The notes under the pieces were generated by a model that was not told where the DNA came from, ran no database searches, and saw nothing but the letters and a program-made list of their open reading frames with translations. A program made the translations under genes and the position numbers. Below are positions 13,901 through 25,360 of a DNA stretch of 64,000 nucleotides, one piece after another. How positions within the stretch are numbered: position 1 is the first letter of the stretch; each line of letters begins with the position of its first letter. This stretch comes from Pteria penguin (lineage: Eukaryota > Mollusca > Bivalvia > Pterioida > Pteriidae). The stretch covers positions 39,917,585 to 39,981,584 of the forward strand of contig CM068580.1 in assembly GCA_035048485.1 (NCBI GenBank). Direction: 5' to 3'.

Positions 13901-16900
13901 TTAAGTAAGCCCCGCCTCTTTTTATATTACTACGCATGTGATTTGCCATACGCCGGGTACTACTTCTATGACCCAAGTTCATGGGCTGATGAACGGAGTC
14001 TGTTTAACATGGTTCATCAAAGGCATTAGACTAGCATTGTAAATATTTGTTAATAAGTGATTATTACAATATGATTTGTTTAAAGGCTTATGACAACTTC
14101 ACTCACTTAGTACATGTAATATGATGTATATATTTTATTTGCAGTGGGTTTTGTAGAATGTGTCAATGTTGAAGTAGATAATACACTCATAAAGGCAGTG
14201 AGTATTTTTTGACTGTTTTATGCTCTTCCTGAATGAGTCAGACCTCTTACTACTGATGTGAGTTTTATGCAGCCATTACAGGATACAAATGTTTGGGCGG
14301 TTTGACAAGTACATTGTACTTCTTAGGCTGTAACTTGGTTGCTCTTTGTAAAGTCTTTTCTTTTTTAAAAGCCATTACAGCATTCATTACCTGCTACAGT
14401 GACAACAAGCAATCAGTCACTGTAAACAATCCAATATTTTCATCAAATCTGTACTCCCATGACATGACTTTTAACTTGTTATGTAAAAAATTAAGTGTTA
14501 ATCACCTAAAACTGAGATACTATAAGCATGAGGAAAATCGAAACTGTATTTTGACAGTATTCGTTAATGTTGATTATTATAATGTATATTTATATGTTCA
14601 TATGTAGGGTTATAGCTTAAGTATTTGTATGTAACTTTGATAAGTGTGTGAATGTTGTTGTTTTACATTAGCACGATGAGGAGGTAATTTATCAATACAT
14701 GTATTTGGCTTTTTATTTACACTAAATACTTATAATTTTGGAATATATTCTAACCTTAATTTCAACCAATACTGTAATATTCTAAATCTCTCACCTCTAA
14801 CTATTTCATATACTGGTATATTCATATATTAGACAAACAAAATGCTTTCTCGATACATAGGATTCCTCTTATGTACTGGTATAAAGGATATTAATCACTA
14901 TGACACGTGATATTCTAGAAATCCTTTTTATATGAAACTTTTTCACTAAAGTAGGTGGTATTTTTTTATTCTATATACCCATAGGTAGCAAGTGCTTTTA
15001 TTGCTTTTATTTTACGTAATGTGAGGAATTGTTAAAAACTAGCACATCTAAAAAGGTTTTTTAATATTAATGTAACAGAACAGGTAGGTAAAACAAAAGT
15101 TTGCTTTCATGATCAGTTACTTTCTTGGTAAGGTTTTCACTTGTAGACTTTACACAACTTAAAACCTTACACATAGAATTTAGAAGAATCTCTACAAGTA
15201 ATAACTGAAAATAGATCTTAATTAAACATTATAGGGAGACTTTTTCTGGAAATTGCCTTAACGGTAGACTTTAAAACTATAATGGTATTTACTGGATGGT
15301 TTTACAGGTGTAAGACTTGATAGGTAGACTATACAGGAAAACTTTGTAGGTAGACTTGACAGGAAGACCTCATAAGGAGACTATACAGGAAGACTATAGA
15401 TGGACTTTACATATACATGTACGCCTTATAGGTAGACAGGAGATTTCGTATGTACACTTAATTTGGTCTTTTCGTTATACAGAATTATTTCCCTTATGAG
15501 CGGGTATCTGACTTCAAACATTGTGACATTATAAATTTCTATATCATATCCTGTAATTTTACGCCTGTTTCCATAGAACTGGTTGATGGCACAATGGTTT
15601 GACGTGATATACCCATTTAGATGGGAAATAATTCTGTATGATGAAAAGATCCAATTGGAAGAACTCATAAGGAGACTTTACATGAAGACCTTATAGGCAG
15701 AGAACTATAGGTAGACTTTACAGGATATTTTGTATGTAGATTTAACAGGAAGATCTTTGAAGGAGACTTTACAGGAATACCTTCAAGGTAAAGAAAGATA
15801 TACGTAGACTTCACAAAAAGAAATAGGTTGACTTTACAGGAATACCCTATAAGGAGACTTTACAGGTAGACCTTATATGTAGAAGAATTTAGTTAGACTT
15901 TACAGAAAGAATATCCTGATAGATTTACCAAGATACCCTAAAGGCAGACTTTACCAGAAGATTTCAGATATAAATTTTACTGAGGAATACTTTATGAGTA
16001 GATTTTACAGGAATATTATGAACTTTTTATGATCAGGTAAACTACATGTACAGGCCAATTTGAGAAAATGATTGAGTAGCAAAATATTTCAGTAAAACTT
16101 TACATAATGAAAATTTCAGGATGACTTTGTAATTAAATTTTACAAGTAGACTTATATAGACCTTACTGAGATAGGTGTTGTATGTTCTTCTGTGGTGATC
16201 ATGAAAGTTTTTTTTTTTTGCTTTTGCACATTCCAGAAAATTTCCGCTTTTGGAGAAAGTTTGGTTCGGAAATTATTTTTTATTGGTCTTAAAAATGAGC
16301 TTGTGAGGGAGCATAGCTTATCAAACATTTCCTAGTAGTTGCATCATAATACTTATTTTAAGTGGACTTTAACACTCAGTACAGTTATATCTCTGTAATT
16401 TATAGGTTCCATAACTGTGATCTGTAACTCATGAATCTGAGAACCTATTAGTAATCCTTTTAGTTATGGATTGTTAAAATAGAATAAAGAGTTAGTTAAG
16501 TGAAAAATATGGTATACTTCTTATTTTTGTACTTCATATGTACCAACTAAAAATAACTTTAAGACTCCACCTAACAATATCTATAAATATCTGTTGTCAT
16601 TCAGAATTTGTGAAACCCAGGGAAATTTAGAACGTATCTGATTAATTATTTTAACCACAAACTATGCATTTTGAAGATCTGCAATACCGTACATTTTTTT
16701 CCAGAGAGTAATCGAAAGACATAAAGCGAAGTATTAAATTATAATTTGCTAATTTTGTACATTGACATCATTGTACATTGCAGGTGATGGCTGGTGGACT
16801 GATAAATTCTGCTGATCTACCTCCACCACCAGATGAGTGAGTTTATTAAGTCTTGTAATTTCCAAAATATTTTATACATGTACAAGAACTTAAGATATTG

Positions 16901-19900
16901 TTTTAGATATACTGTAATACTGCTATAGATTTCAAATCATAAATTTATAATTTTGCATGATTATATTCAAATTCAGACAACAAATGATTTATTAAAGTCT
17001 TTCGATAGATAAATGTATGCAATATTTTCTTAATGATGTAATTATGTATTAGATCATGTACTTACAAGCTTCACATGACATAAAGTCCTTGGAATGAACT
17101 TAGCTTCCAAAATATTATATTGTGAACCTCTAAACTTCAGCATATTTTGTGAACTGCTCTGCCATCTAAGGTGTCTGAACTGCATGATAGCTCAATTTGT
17201 CATATTTTTCCTTTATAATATAATTTGAAAGTACCCTGAAACTTCCCCAAAGAATTACCAGAAACCACCATGTGTAATTATGTTTGATACTAGTTCTTAT
17301 ACAGGCTTGGTGAAAAATTGATTAAAAGAATGGCATTTGAAACAGTACTCTTTAAGCCCATTGTCTACCATATCAGTGCTCAGTTATCACCAGCTGTTAA
17401 AGTATCAGAGCTGATTTCCTAGTCAAGCATTAATTCTGTTAACTTCATACACTGTAGACAATAAACATGATAATCATAGGTTTCTGTTGCATTTACTTCA
17501 GCTTCCTATGTGAAGAGTATGATGATGTACATGCAGTATCAAATGACCAAGAGGAATATGACGATGTACACAATACAGTCGAACCACAACAAGATGGTCA
17601 GTATCAAGTAACCATAGTAATGTAAACTCATCGATATCTACCCAACTAAATTATAGATCAGTCCTCTTTGATCAGCTTTATAAATCATAGATTATTAATT
17701 GATTTTGTAAAGACAAAATACTTAATTTGATGGATACAGGTCCCCTATGGTAAATGAATTGTCTGTCTGTCTCTAGTGAAAAATTACATTTGCTTCATTA
17801 TTAACATAGAAAGGACATGAAACACACTGCTTAGCAAGTGGAAATAATGAGGGCATTGCTTCCTACTCACTCTAAATAATATGTATGATGTAAAATGTAT
17901 GAAATTGAAGTATTAGCTACTCAGACTGAATTCTACTGTCGCACTGCTTGAAATGAGGAAATATTTGCTATCAAGAAATTTAAACACAGGATTATGTATT
18001 GATAGCTAAAAACCATTACTGAACATTATTAAATTCATTTGTTTGCAGTTGTACTTACAAAAATGGGCAAATTCACTATGAAGTATACAGAAGCAAGGGT
18101 ATAAAATAGACGATCTACAAGTTTATACTCAGGTTTCTATAGGAATGCATTGTGCTCTGTATATTCTGTGGTTCCTTACCCTTCCTCTGAGAAAACTAAT
18201 ATTTGCCTTGGATCCATTTCTGTCGATAACCTTGTATTGAGAATGGCTCAACTTGGAGGGCTCTGGGGATACATGTTCTCACATTACTGATGTGGAATTG
18301 ATATGTTTGTGTGTAAGCTATTTGTTGTTTAAGTATTTGTTGTACAAGTGTCGATTTTCTTAATTAAGAAGCCTTTTTATGTTAATGAGGAATAGATTGT
18401 TACAGAGTACATGTAAATAACATTCTGACATCTGGCCGAGCCTGCTGTTAATTCTTTCACTATCTCAAAGTTTCACTCCTTGTACAATCTGTCCTTTCAA
18501 CATTAAGTTCTAATATTGTCAACAATAAAACTCACAACAATTAACGTTCACACTTTCAAGGGCCGAGAGACAGTTTGAAATGATACAGATGTACCAGTAG
18601 CAGAAAAATATTTTTGAATATATGCAGATTTTCATTTCAGTTATTTGGTCATATATACATTGTCACTTATTTATTTACAGCAAGATTATGCTGGCCAGGA
18701 AAAGTCTACATACAATGTATTGGTCTCTCTGTCTGTTTAAGATAAAGATCAAAGCATTTAATGAGACAAAATATACATATGGACTCTAAAGGCTAGTCCA
18801 TCTTACACTATAAGTGTGTTATCGAGATAATACCTTGCTTACTGTTGATGGCATGAATTAGCTCCAAGTCAGTGTCCCTTGCCCTTTGTCTCATATGGTG
18901 TACAGTATTCTGGAGTGTATGGTGTGCAGTGTTCTGGAGTGTATGGTGTGCAGTGTTCTGGAGTGTATGGTGTGCAGTGTATGGTGTACAGTATTCTGGA
19001 GTGTATGGTGTGCAGTGTTCTGGAGTGTATGGTGTGCAGTGTTCTGGAGTGTATGATGTGCAGTGTTTTGGAGTGTATGGTGTGCAGTGTATGGTGTGCA
19101 GTATTCTGGAGTGTATGGTGTGCAGTATTCTGGAGTGTATAGTGTGCAGTGTTCTAGAGTGTATGGTGTGCATTGTTCTGGAGTTTATGGTGTGCAGTAT
19201 TCTGGAGTGTATGGTGTGCAGTGTTCTGGAGTGTATGGTGTGCAGTGTTCTGGAGTGTATGGTATGCATATTCTGGAGTGTATGGTGTGCAATATTCTAG
19301 AGTGTATGGTGTGCAGTGTTCTGGAGTGTATGGTGTGCAGTGCTCTGGAGTGTATGGTGTGGAGTGTATGGTGTACAGTATTCTGGAGTGTATGGTGTGC
19401 AGTGTTCTGGAGTGTATGGTGTGCAGTATTTTGGAGTGTATGGTGTTCAGTATTCTGGAGTGTATAGTGTGCAGTGTTCTAGATTGTATGGTGTGCAGTG
19501 TTCTGGAGTTTATGGTGTGCAGTATTCTGGAGTGTATGGTGTGCAGTGTTCTGGAGTTTATGGTGTGCAGTATTCTGGAGTGTATGGTGTGCAGTGTTCT
19601 GGAGTGTATAAGTGTGTTGTCGAGATAATACCTTGCTTACTGTTGATGGCATGAATTAGCTCCAAGTCAGTGTCCCTTGCCCTTTGTCTCATATGGTGTG
19701 CAGTATTCTGGAGTGTATGGTGTGCAGTGTTCTGGAGTGTATGGTGTGCAGTGTTCTGGAGTGTATGGTGTGCATATTCTGGAGTGTATGGTGTGCAGTA
19801 TTCTAGAGTGTATGGTGTGCAGTGTTCTGGAGTGTATGGTGTGCAGTGTTCTGGAGTGTATGTTGTGCAGTATTTTGGAGTGTATGGTGTGCAGTGTTCT

Positions 19901-22471
19901 GGAGTGTATGTTGTGCAGTATTCTGGAGTGTATGGTGTGCAGTGTTCTGGAGTGTATGTTGTGCAGTATTCTGGAGTGTATGGTGTGCAGTATTCTGGAG
20001 TGTATAGTGTGCAGTGTTCTAGAGTGTATGGTGTGCAGTGTTCTGGAATTTATGGTGTGCAGTGATCTGGAGTTTATGGTGTGCAGTGTTCTGGAGTGTA
20101 TGTTGTGCAGTATTCTGGAGTGTATGGTGTGCAGTATTCTGGAGTGTATGGTGTGCAGTGTTCTGGAGTGTATGGTGTGCAGTGTTCTGGAGTGTATGGT
20201 ATGCATATTCTGGAGTGTATGGTGTGCAATATTCTAGAGTGTATGGTGTGCAGTGTTCTGGAGTGTATGGTGTGCAGTGCTCTGGAGTGTATGGTGTGGA
20301 GTGTATGGTGTACAGTATTCTGGAGTGTATGGTGTGCAGTGTTCTGGAGTGTATGGTGTGCAGTATTTTGGAGTGTATGGTGTGCAGTATTCTGGAGTGT
20401 ATAGTGTGCAGTGTTCTAGATTGTATGGTGTGCAGTGTTCTGGAGTTTATGGTGTGCAGTATTCTGGAGTGTATGGTGTGCAGTGTTCTGGAGTTTATGG
20501 TGTGCAGTATTCTGGAGTGTATGGTGTGCAGTGTTCTGGAGTGTATAAGTGTGTTGTCGAGATAATACCTTGCTTACTGTTGATGGCATGAATTAGCTCC
20601 AAGTCAGTGTCCCTTGCCCTTTGTCTCATATGGTGTGCAGTATTCTGGAGTGTATGGTGTGCAGTGTTCTGGAGTGTATGGTGTGCAGTGTTCTGGAGTG
20701 TATGGTGTGCATATTCTGGAGTGTATGGTGTGCAGTATTCTAGAGTGTATGGTGTGCAGTGTTCTGGAGTGTATGGTGTGCAGTGTTCTGGAGTGTATGT
20801 TGTGCAGTATTTTGGAGTGTATGGTGTGCAGTGTTCTGGAGTGTATGTTGTGCAGTATTCTGGAGTGTATGGTGTGCAGTGTTCTGGAGTGTATGTTGTG
20901 CAGTATTCTGGAGTGTATGGTGTGCAGTATTCTGGAGTGTATAGTGTGCAGTGTTCTAGAGTGTATGGTGTGCAGTGTTCTGGAATTTATGGTGTGCAGT
21001 GATCTGGAGTTTATGGTGTGCAGTGTTCTGGAGTGTATGTTGTGCAGTATTCTGGAGTGTATGGTGTGCAGTATTCTGGAGTGTATAGTGTGCAGTGTTC
21101 TAGAGTGTATGGTGTGCAGTGTTCTGGAGTGTATGGTGTGCAGTGTTCTGGAGTGTATGGTGTGCAGTGTTCTGGAGTGTATGATGTGCAGTGTTCTGGA
21201 GTGTATGGTGTGCAGTATTCTGGAGTGTTTGGTGTGCAGTATTCTGGAGTGTATAGTGTGCAGTGTTCTAGAGTGTATGGTGTGCAGTGTTCTGGAGTTT
21301 ATGGTGTGCAGTGCTCTGGAGTGTATGTTGTGCAGTGTTCTGGAGTTGTCGAGATAATACCTTGCTTACTGTTGATGGCATGAATTAACTCCAAGTCAGT
21401 GTCCCTTGCCCTTTGTCTCATATGGTGTACAGTATTCTGGAGTGTATGGTGTGCAGTGTTCTGGAGTGTATGGTGTGCAGTGTTCTGGAGTGTATGGTGT
21501 ACAGTATTCTGGAGTGTATAGTGTGCAGTGTTCTGGAGTGTATGATGTGCAGTGTTCTGGAGTGTATGGTGTGCAGTATTTTGGAGTGTATGGTGTGCAG
21601 TATTCTGTAGTGTATGGTGTGCAGTGTTCTGGAGTGTGTTATTTACAGCATGGTATATTCAGCTTATCTGAGAACCTTAATTTTTCAGTTTCTCTTTCTC
21701 AGTCAAGGAGTTTTGATTTTGAAAAATGAATTCAAAATAGTACAAATTTGCTAACATTTCATTAGTGGCACATACTTCTTTTTGGATGATATATTAAAAA
21801 TCAATAACTACATTTATCCTTTGAGACTAATATTTGAATTTTGATACATCCTTTAGAATTTAACATTCAAGAATTGCTGTAGTTTAGAATTTTAGGTATA
21901 ACTTTCAAATATTGATTAGTACTCTACTGAATTCCATTTGATTTGGCTAAAAGAGGGGCTCAGAGGCTGTAGTATTCAGATAAGACTGTTGCATATTTAA
22001 GCAAGAGGTGAAATTTTCATGTTCATGTCTGTCAAATGAAAATTTAACATTGCTGACTTGAAGGTGTTGAATTTTTGAAGTCCTGACTAAGACATTTAAA
22101 GCAATCTATCCATTTGCATGAGAAATGGTAAGAAAGTTGCAGAGGTAGAACAAACTGTTCGAGAAGTCACTCTGTTGATATGTTTTACATCCATAACTGC
22201 ATGAATTGAAGGAATAACATTCTGATAAATACTGGCTCCTTGTGATATCTGTACCATGAAGTTAAAATTCTGCTGGCAACTTAATTATATAATATTTCCC
22301 TATCTGAAACCTATCATTTTGATTAATGGTGTGTAGTTTAAAACAAAAGAAACCTCAAATTTTCCCAATATTCCTAGTAATTGATTACAGTTGCAATGAA
22401 ATCTTGTCATATAAATTGAAATTAAATGAACCAATCTGTTTTTATTTTTAGAACTATATGAAGCGATGTAA
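1927..22471 (+). CDS. FYB1-like: FYB1/ADAP (PRAM1)-type adaptor protein, 3' part of gene
   Basis: This is a scaffold adaptor of the FYB1/ADAP/PRAM1 family. In vertebrates such proteins link SH2/SH3 partners (SLP-76, FYN, SKAP, Ena/VASP) to integrins and actin. The exons join in phase: 1927-3067, (3237-3272), 7033-7174, 10050-10216, 10418-10470, 10922-10986, 11803-11941, 12520-12585, 12918-13083, 14145-14197, 16784-16836, 17502-17596 and 22452-22471, giving about 731 codons. Exon 1927-3067 is rich in K/P PxxP motifs and carries DFPPPP (2974-2991), an EVH1 ligand. Later come EDIYEP, a proline run, DDVYEP, a K/E helix, one helically extended SH3 domain, PPPPD, two YDDVH motifs (YDDV is the SLP-76 SH2 site type in ADAP) and ELYEAM-stop. 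The 5' end lies outside the window or was not recognised. Reading through the donor at 17597 would instead end the protein at 17625, so the last exon is less sure. Only one hSH3 is present, while vertebrate FYB1 has two. Confidence 0.82.
3237..3272 (+). CDS. Probable 36-nt micro-exon of the FYB1-like gene
   Basis: The segment has an acceptor (acattttag) and a donor (gtatgt), and its 36 nt keep phase 1 to phase 1. It would insert EGKKTSPSPRNM between the exon ending DELG and the exon starting GNEEPEE. The S/P/K-rich content fits the surrounding linker. Skipping it also keeps frame, so it may be a cassette exon. Confidence 0.5.
4880..5362. repeat. 36-bp minisatellite in an intron
   Basis: About 13 copies of a 36-bp unit lie in the intron between 3272 and 7033 ('aataaatcaacatcaaaaga' followed by 'gatatctatgtaaagt'). 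Copies differ at a few sites (tctatg/tctctg, catcaaaa/catcaata). Because 36 is a multiple of 3, the minus strand stays open as a 12-residue repeat (LLYIDISFDVDL). I regard that as a by-product, not a protein. Confidence 0.9.
5849..6634. mobile_element. PIF/Harbinger-like MITE, 780 bp
   Basis: The inverted termini are GGGGACGACCATTTGATC at 5852 and, on the opposite strand, GGGGACGACCATTTGATTCT ending at 6631. Each is followed inward by a long G (or C) run. Both ends are bordered by TTA (5849-5851 and 6632-6634), the 3-bp target duplication typical of PIF/Harbinger. No transposase frame is present. The subterminal parts contain several 'gaaataaatattctg'-type segments in inverted orientation. 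The element sits in the intron before exon 7033-7174 and carries a nested palindrome at 6204-6313. Confidence 0.7.
6204..6313. repeat. Perfect 45-bp-arm hairpin flanked by a 10-bp direct repeat
   Basis: Arms 6212-6256 and 6263-6307 are perfectly complementary around a 6-nt loop (gaactt). The direct repeat TGGACAAATC lies at 6204-6213 and again at 6304-6313, so the palindrome looks inserted, with a target-site-like duplication. It lies inside the MITE at 5849-6634. The lack of any mismatch suggests a recent origin or ongoing arm homogenisation. Confidence 0.9.
7597..8405. repeat. 41-bp minisatellite in an intron
   Basis: About 20 copies of a 41-bp unit ('agctcagcattagtaatact' + 'acagtactgtgcccctgatag') follow one another in the intron between 7174 and 10050. 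A few copies have small deletions (for example near 7890 and 7960). Each unit carries CAGTACTG-type palindromic cores. The unit is not a multiple of 3, and no long frame results. Confidence 0.92.
9203..9352 (-). mobile_element. Decayed short hAT-like MITE
   Basis: The stretch runs from 'cagatttagagggggg' to 'ccttggtccgccacccc'. It aligns along its length with the reverse complement of the element at 30396-30523 (shared pieces include 'ccacatatttac', 'atggctgagtagtttg' and 'gaaatcctt'). Its terminal inverted repeats are degraded. It lies in the intron before exon 10050-10216. Confidence 0.6.
11803..12585 (+). other. K/E-rich helical segment of the FYB1-like protein
   Basis: Exons 11803-11941 and 12520-12585 together encode about 68 residues made almost only of K, E, R, D and Q. 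They end in KALLKTFK and run straight into the hSH3 domain. In ADAP a charged helix directly precedes hSH3 and packs on it as the helical extension. The intron of 578 bp between the two exons holds nothing else recognised. Confidence 0.75.
12520..14197 (+). other. Helically extended SH3 (hSH3) domain, exons 12520-12585, 12918-13083, 14145-14197
   Basis: After the basic helix comes a FELEVKAGDRVVIVRI strand, then NECPQGKWLCKL, a short turn and VGFVECVNVEVD. This is the order of the first ADAP hSH3 domain, where the positions read PEGKWLG and GYIKTTAVEID. hSH3 domains have lost the classic proline-binding groove and in ADAP bind acidic phospholipids. The W of GKWL and the basic helix are kept. 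Whether lipid binding is conserved is inference. Confidence 0.8.
13613..13994. mobile_element. Possible short inverted-repeat element
   Basis: 'gttcatggggaatgaacttg' at 13613 is matched in inverted form by 'acccaagttcatgggctgat' ending near 13994. The inner arm ATGAACTTGGGT is well matched and the outer arm is imperfect. No target duplication is clear and there is no reading frame. It lies in the intron inside the hSH3 coding region. Confidence 0.4.
14672..14683 (+). CDS. Possible 12-nt micro-exon (HDEE) of the FYB1-like gene
   Basis: A T-rich tract ending in acattag precedes cacgatgaggag, which is followed by gtaatt. Twelve nucleotides between a phase-0 donor (14197) and a phase-0 acceptor (16784) would add HDEE to an acidic linker. 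The sequence is too short to stand on its own. Confidence 0.25.
15250..15990. repeat. Degenerate tandem array of 'tagactttacaggaaga'
   Basis: The motif 'agactttacaggaagac' and variants recur at irregular spacing of about 25-50 bp over roughly 700 bp ('tagacttgacaggaagacc', 'ggagactttacaggaatacc'). The copies are strongly diverged, so this is an old minisatellite. It lies in the intron between 14197 and 16784. Confidence 0.6.
18812..21640. repeat. 24-bp minisatellite with higher-order repeats
   Basis: The basic unit is 24 bp ('tatggtgtgcagtgttctgg' + agtg) and recurs about 100 times. Arrays are separated by a near-identical spacer of about 80 bp ('cgagataataccttgcttac' and following) that recurs at 18823, 19621, 20558 and 21350, so the higher-order periods are 798, 937 and 792 bp. 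The third block starts as an almost exact copy of the second. As 24 is a multiple of 3, several frames on both strands remain open and give artefact proteins such as CSVLECMV repeats. It is intronic if the gene ends at 22471, and downstream if it ends at 17625. Confidence 0.95.
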
Positions 22472-23450
22472 CACAAAGATAAGGAAAAAGTAGTAATCAG
22501 CAGATTGCAAGGTTCCATTCATCTACAACCAACAGAATTCAGAGCTTTGCAAGTTTTAATACACCAAAAGTTGAAAGAATTCAGCGCCTACATGGTTACC
22601 TTACATCATTCCAATACTTGAGACTGTGATATAGTTGTTTTATAAGTACAGTATGTTGCTAGTGTAAGAAAGCATTAGAACTTGGGTATATTAAATACAG
22701 AAGCTTGTTGTGTCTTTTGACAGGATTTATTCTTTATTCTGTTTTATGTTCAATGTTCAATTTAGTTATATGCACATATGTACATCTTCAGTATAAAAGA
22801 AGATGTTTTTGCTTAAGTCATATTACGATACATGTATTTTGCAAAGAATTTCAGTTGCTAACTCAATAATTCATTTTTTTAACTCTTAATGCGATGTTAT
22901 AGATGTTCATATGTAACTGCTCTCATTCAGTAAAGCATATTTTACTTGAGTTACACGTTTTTGATTATTGTGTACGTGTATATTGCTTTAGTGTTACAGT
23001 ATATGATGTATGGGGAAAGAATATGGTATCACCTGTACACCAGTAAGACAAGAGAATAATCTTAATTTTTTTTTTATCACCGGGTAAATATAGTGTTCAA
23101 AGAATATTATCTTTACATCATAGCGGACAGGCTTAATGATGATAGCAGAATTGACTATTAACAAAAACATTCAAGAGGTATAACCAAGGAAACAATATTT
23201 GTGACTGTTATCGGAGGTTTATATCTATATAATTGTTATTAAGTGGTACCACAGATATTTTTTTTCTTGTTGTTGGGTGGGGTTTTAGCTGAACAAGTTT
23301 CCAATTTAGTAAGTTTATAAAATAACCACAATATACATTCTACCATCCATAATAGCCTGTAATACAAATATACATACATTTTGACATATGTACTTTTGTT
23401 TTACCTTATTTTTGGTTTACACTAAAGACCTAGTCCAGAATGGCCAGTTT
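22472..23450 (+). other. Candidate 3' UTR and flank of the FYB1-like gene
   Basis: No coding segment was seen. An ATTAAA hexamer occurs near 22690, which would give a short 3' UTR after the stop at 22471. The remaining DNA is AT-rich, with no repeat recognised. Confidence 0.35.
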
Positions 23451-23489
23451 TTGTGTGGCTTGCCAAGCATAATAACACTTTCAACTTAC

Positions 23490-23950
23490 TTTGTCAATTG
23501 TATGCCTGTCATACTTCTATTTTGATAATCATTGCAGGTGGTACACAAGTTCCCTGTTGTCAATTGTCTGTCTGTCATACTTCTGTTTTGATAATCATTG
23601 CAGGTGATACACAAGTTCCCCGTTGTCAATTGTCTGTCTGTCATACTTCTGTTTTAATAATCATTGCAGGTGATACACAAGTTCCCCGTTGTCAATTGTC
23701 GGTCTGTCATACTTTTGTTTTGATAATCATTGCAGGTGATACACAAGTTCCCTGTTGTCAATTGTATGCCTGTCATACTTCTGTTTTGATAATCATTGCA
23801 GGTGATACACAAGTTCCCTGTTGTCAATTGTATGTCTGTCATACTTCTGTTTTAATAATCATTGCAGGTGATACACAAGTTCCCTGTTGTCAATTGTATG
23901 TCTGTCATACTTCTGTTTTGATAATCATCACAGGTGATACACGAGTTCCC
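23490..23950. repeat. 66-bp minisatellite
   Basis: About seven copies of a 66-bp unit ('gtgatacacaagttccctgt' ... 'tttgataatcattgcag') follow at exact 66-bp spacing (for example the repeated CAGGTG at 23601 and 23667). Being 22 codons long, the unit keeps frames open on both strands. Each unit ends in 'attgcag|gtgata', which looks like a splice acceptor. Confidence 0.92.
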
Positions 23951-25120
23951 TGGAACAGTACACTTGAAGTTTTAATTTGTTCCTGTACTAATTTACCGTG
24001 AAGTAAATTAGATAAGGTTGTTGATAGTGCTAGTAATAGAGGACATCAAAGGAAGATAAGGATGAAAAGTGCCCTTACTTGTTGCTATACATTATTATTT
24101 CAATTTGATATGCCTTTGTACTGTTGTATTATCAGATCTTTATAGAGGATAGACTTTTATAATGAATAGATGATTTATTCTGGTATTGTTTCTTTTTCCC
24201 AAAACTTTGAAAATAAACAGAAATTTAATGTTAATTTAAAAAAAAAAAACCTTGCTGTTACAATGCGATATATATAATAGTCATTCCCAACAATTTTCAA
24301 TCATTAGGTCTTACGTATTAATTTCCTTTCCCAAACATAATGGATAGTTGTTTTATTTTTACTTGTTATTTGGAATACATTAGTAAAAATTCATACTGTA
24401 GTCATATTCTGTGCTTAATGTATAAAAGTGTCACATGTATATGTTGTTTCATCTGATTTTGTGGTTTTAATGGATTGAGTGCAATATCTAAGCACTATAT
24501 TTACCTATTTTCACATAAAATGGCTCAAGCATTACTTATTTTGTTATTTGTTACTTGTATGTTGTTTTTCTTCTTCCTGGTACTTACTGTATTTAACAAG
24601 AATATTTTATGAACAAAGGTGCAAGAAATGTTTTTAGCTAATATGGTTATTCTGTTCTCTCTCGGTATTGATAAAACATAACAGTGTTGCTACAATGTTG
24701 TAATATTGTTGAATGAGGAATAAAAGACAAATCAATAGATCATCATGTGCCATGTCCCCTGAGTGAAAACCCACAAGTAGTATGTCATCAGTAGTAAAAA
24801 GATAACTTCTAAAAGGTCAGGTAGAATTTGTCCTGCTTGCATTTACGATTACAAAGAATTGTTTAATGTTAACAATAATTTATTTTATAACTTTGAATTA
24901 AAAATTATTTTCCTGCAACGTTATTCTCCAGTTCATTTGTCTTCCATAAATTGTTAACTTCTGCCTTAAGATATATAATATATATTAATATTCATATTTT
25001 GTTTTACACAATATTATTTATTTAGAATATTCAATAAAATGTACATAAAATGGTTTGCATTAGCTTCTTTTTCTCTTCAAGATTATTGAAGTAAATATTG
25101 TTGTAGTTAAATAACTTACA
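23951..25120. other. Intergenic AT-rich stretch
   Basis: No gene or repeat was recognised. AATAAA-type hexamers occur near 24211 and 24718 and could serve a long 3' UTR of the upstream gene. Confidence 0.3.
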
Positions 25121-25129
25121 GCAAGATGT

Positions 25130-25360
25130 CACACCTATTGTATGAAAGAATGAGATATTATGACTTTGCTTCTGATAGAATGAGATATCATGACCTATAA
25201 TATGAGAGATCGAGATATCATGACCTTTCTTCTGAGAGAATGAGATATTGTGACCAGTTATATGAGAAAATATTATGTCCCCTTTCCTAAGAGAATAAGA
25301 TCTCGTCACCTATTGTCTGAGAGAAAAAGATATGAACTGTCTCCTGAGAAAATGAGATGT
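25130..25360. repeat. Degenerate 30-bp tandem repeat
   Basis: The segment 'gagatatcatgacc' recurs at 30-bp spacing (about 25152, 25182, 25212 and 25242), then decays toward 25355. The minus-strand frame through it (ISFSQKKGHD-type repeats) is a by-product of the period. Confidence 0.75.

Noticed and set aside
18808..21729. Many long frames on both strands (CSVLECMV, VQYSGVYG and HTIHSRTL repeats)
   Set aside because: They are by-products of a 24-bp stop-free tandem unit. Several frames are open at once and none has splice or start context.
23453..24001. 182-codon frame with 22-residue repeats
   Set aside because: It lies in the 66-bp minisatellite. The same array is open on the other strand too.
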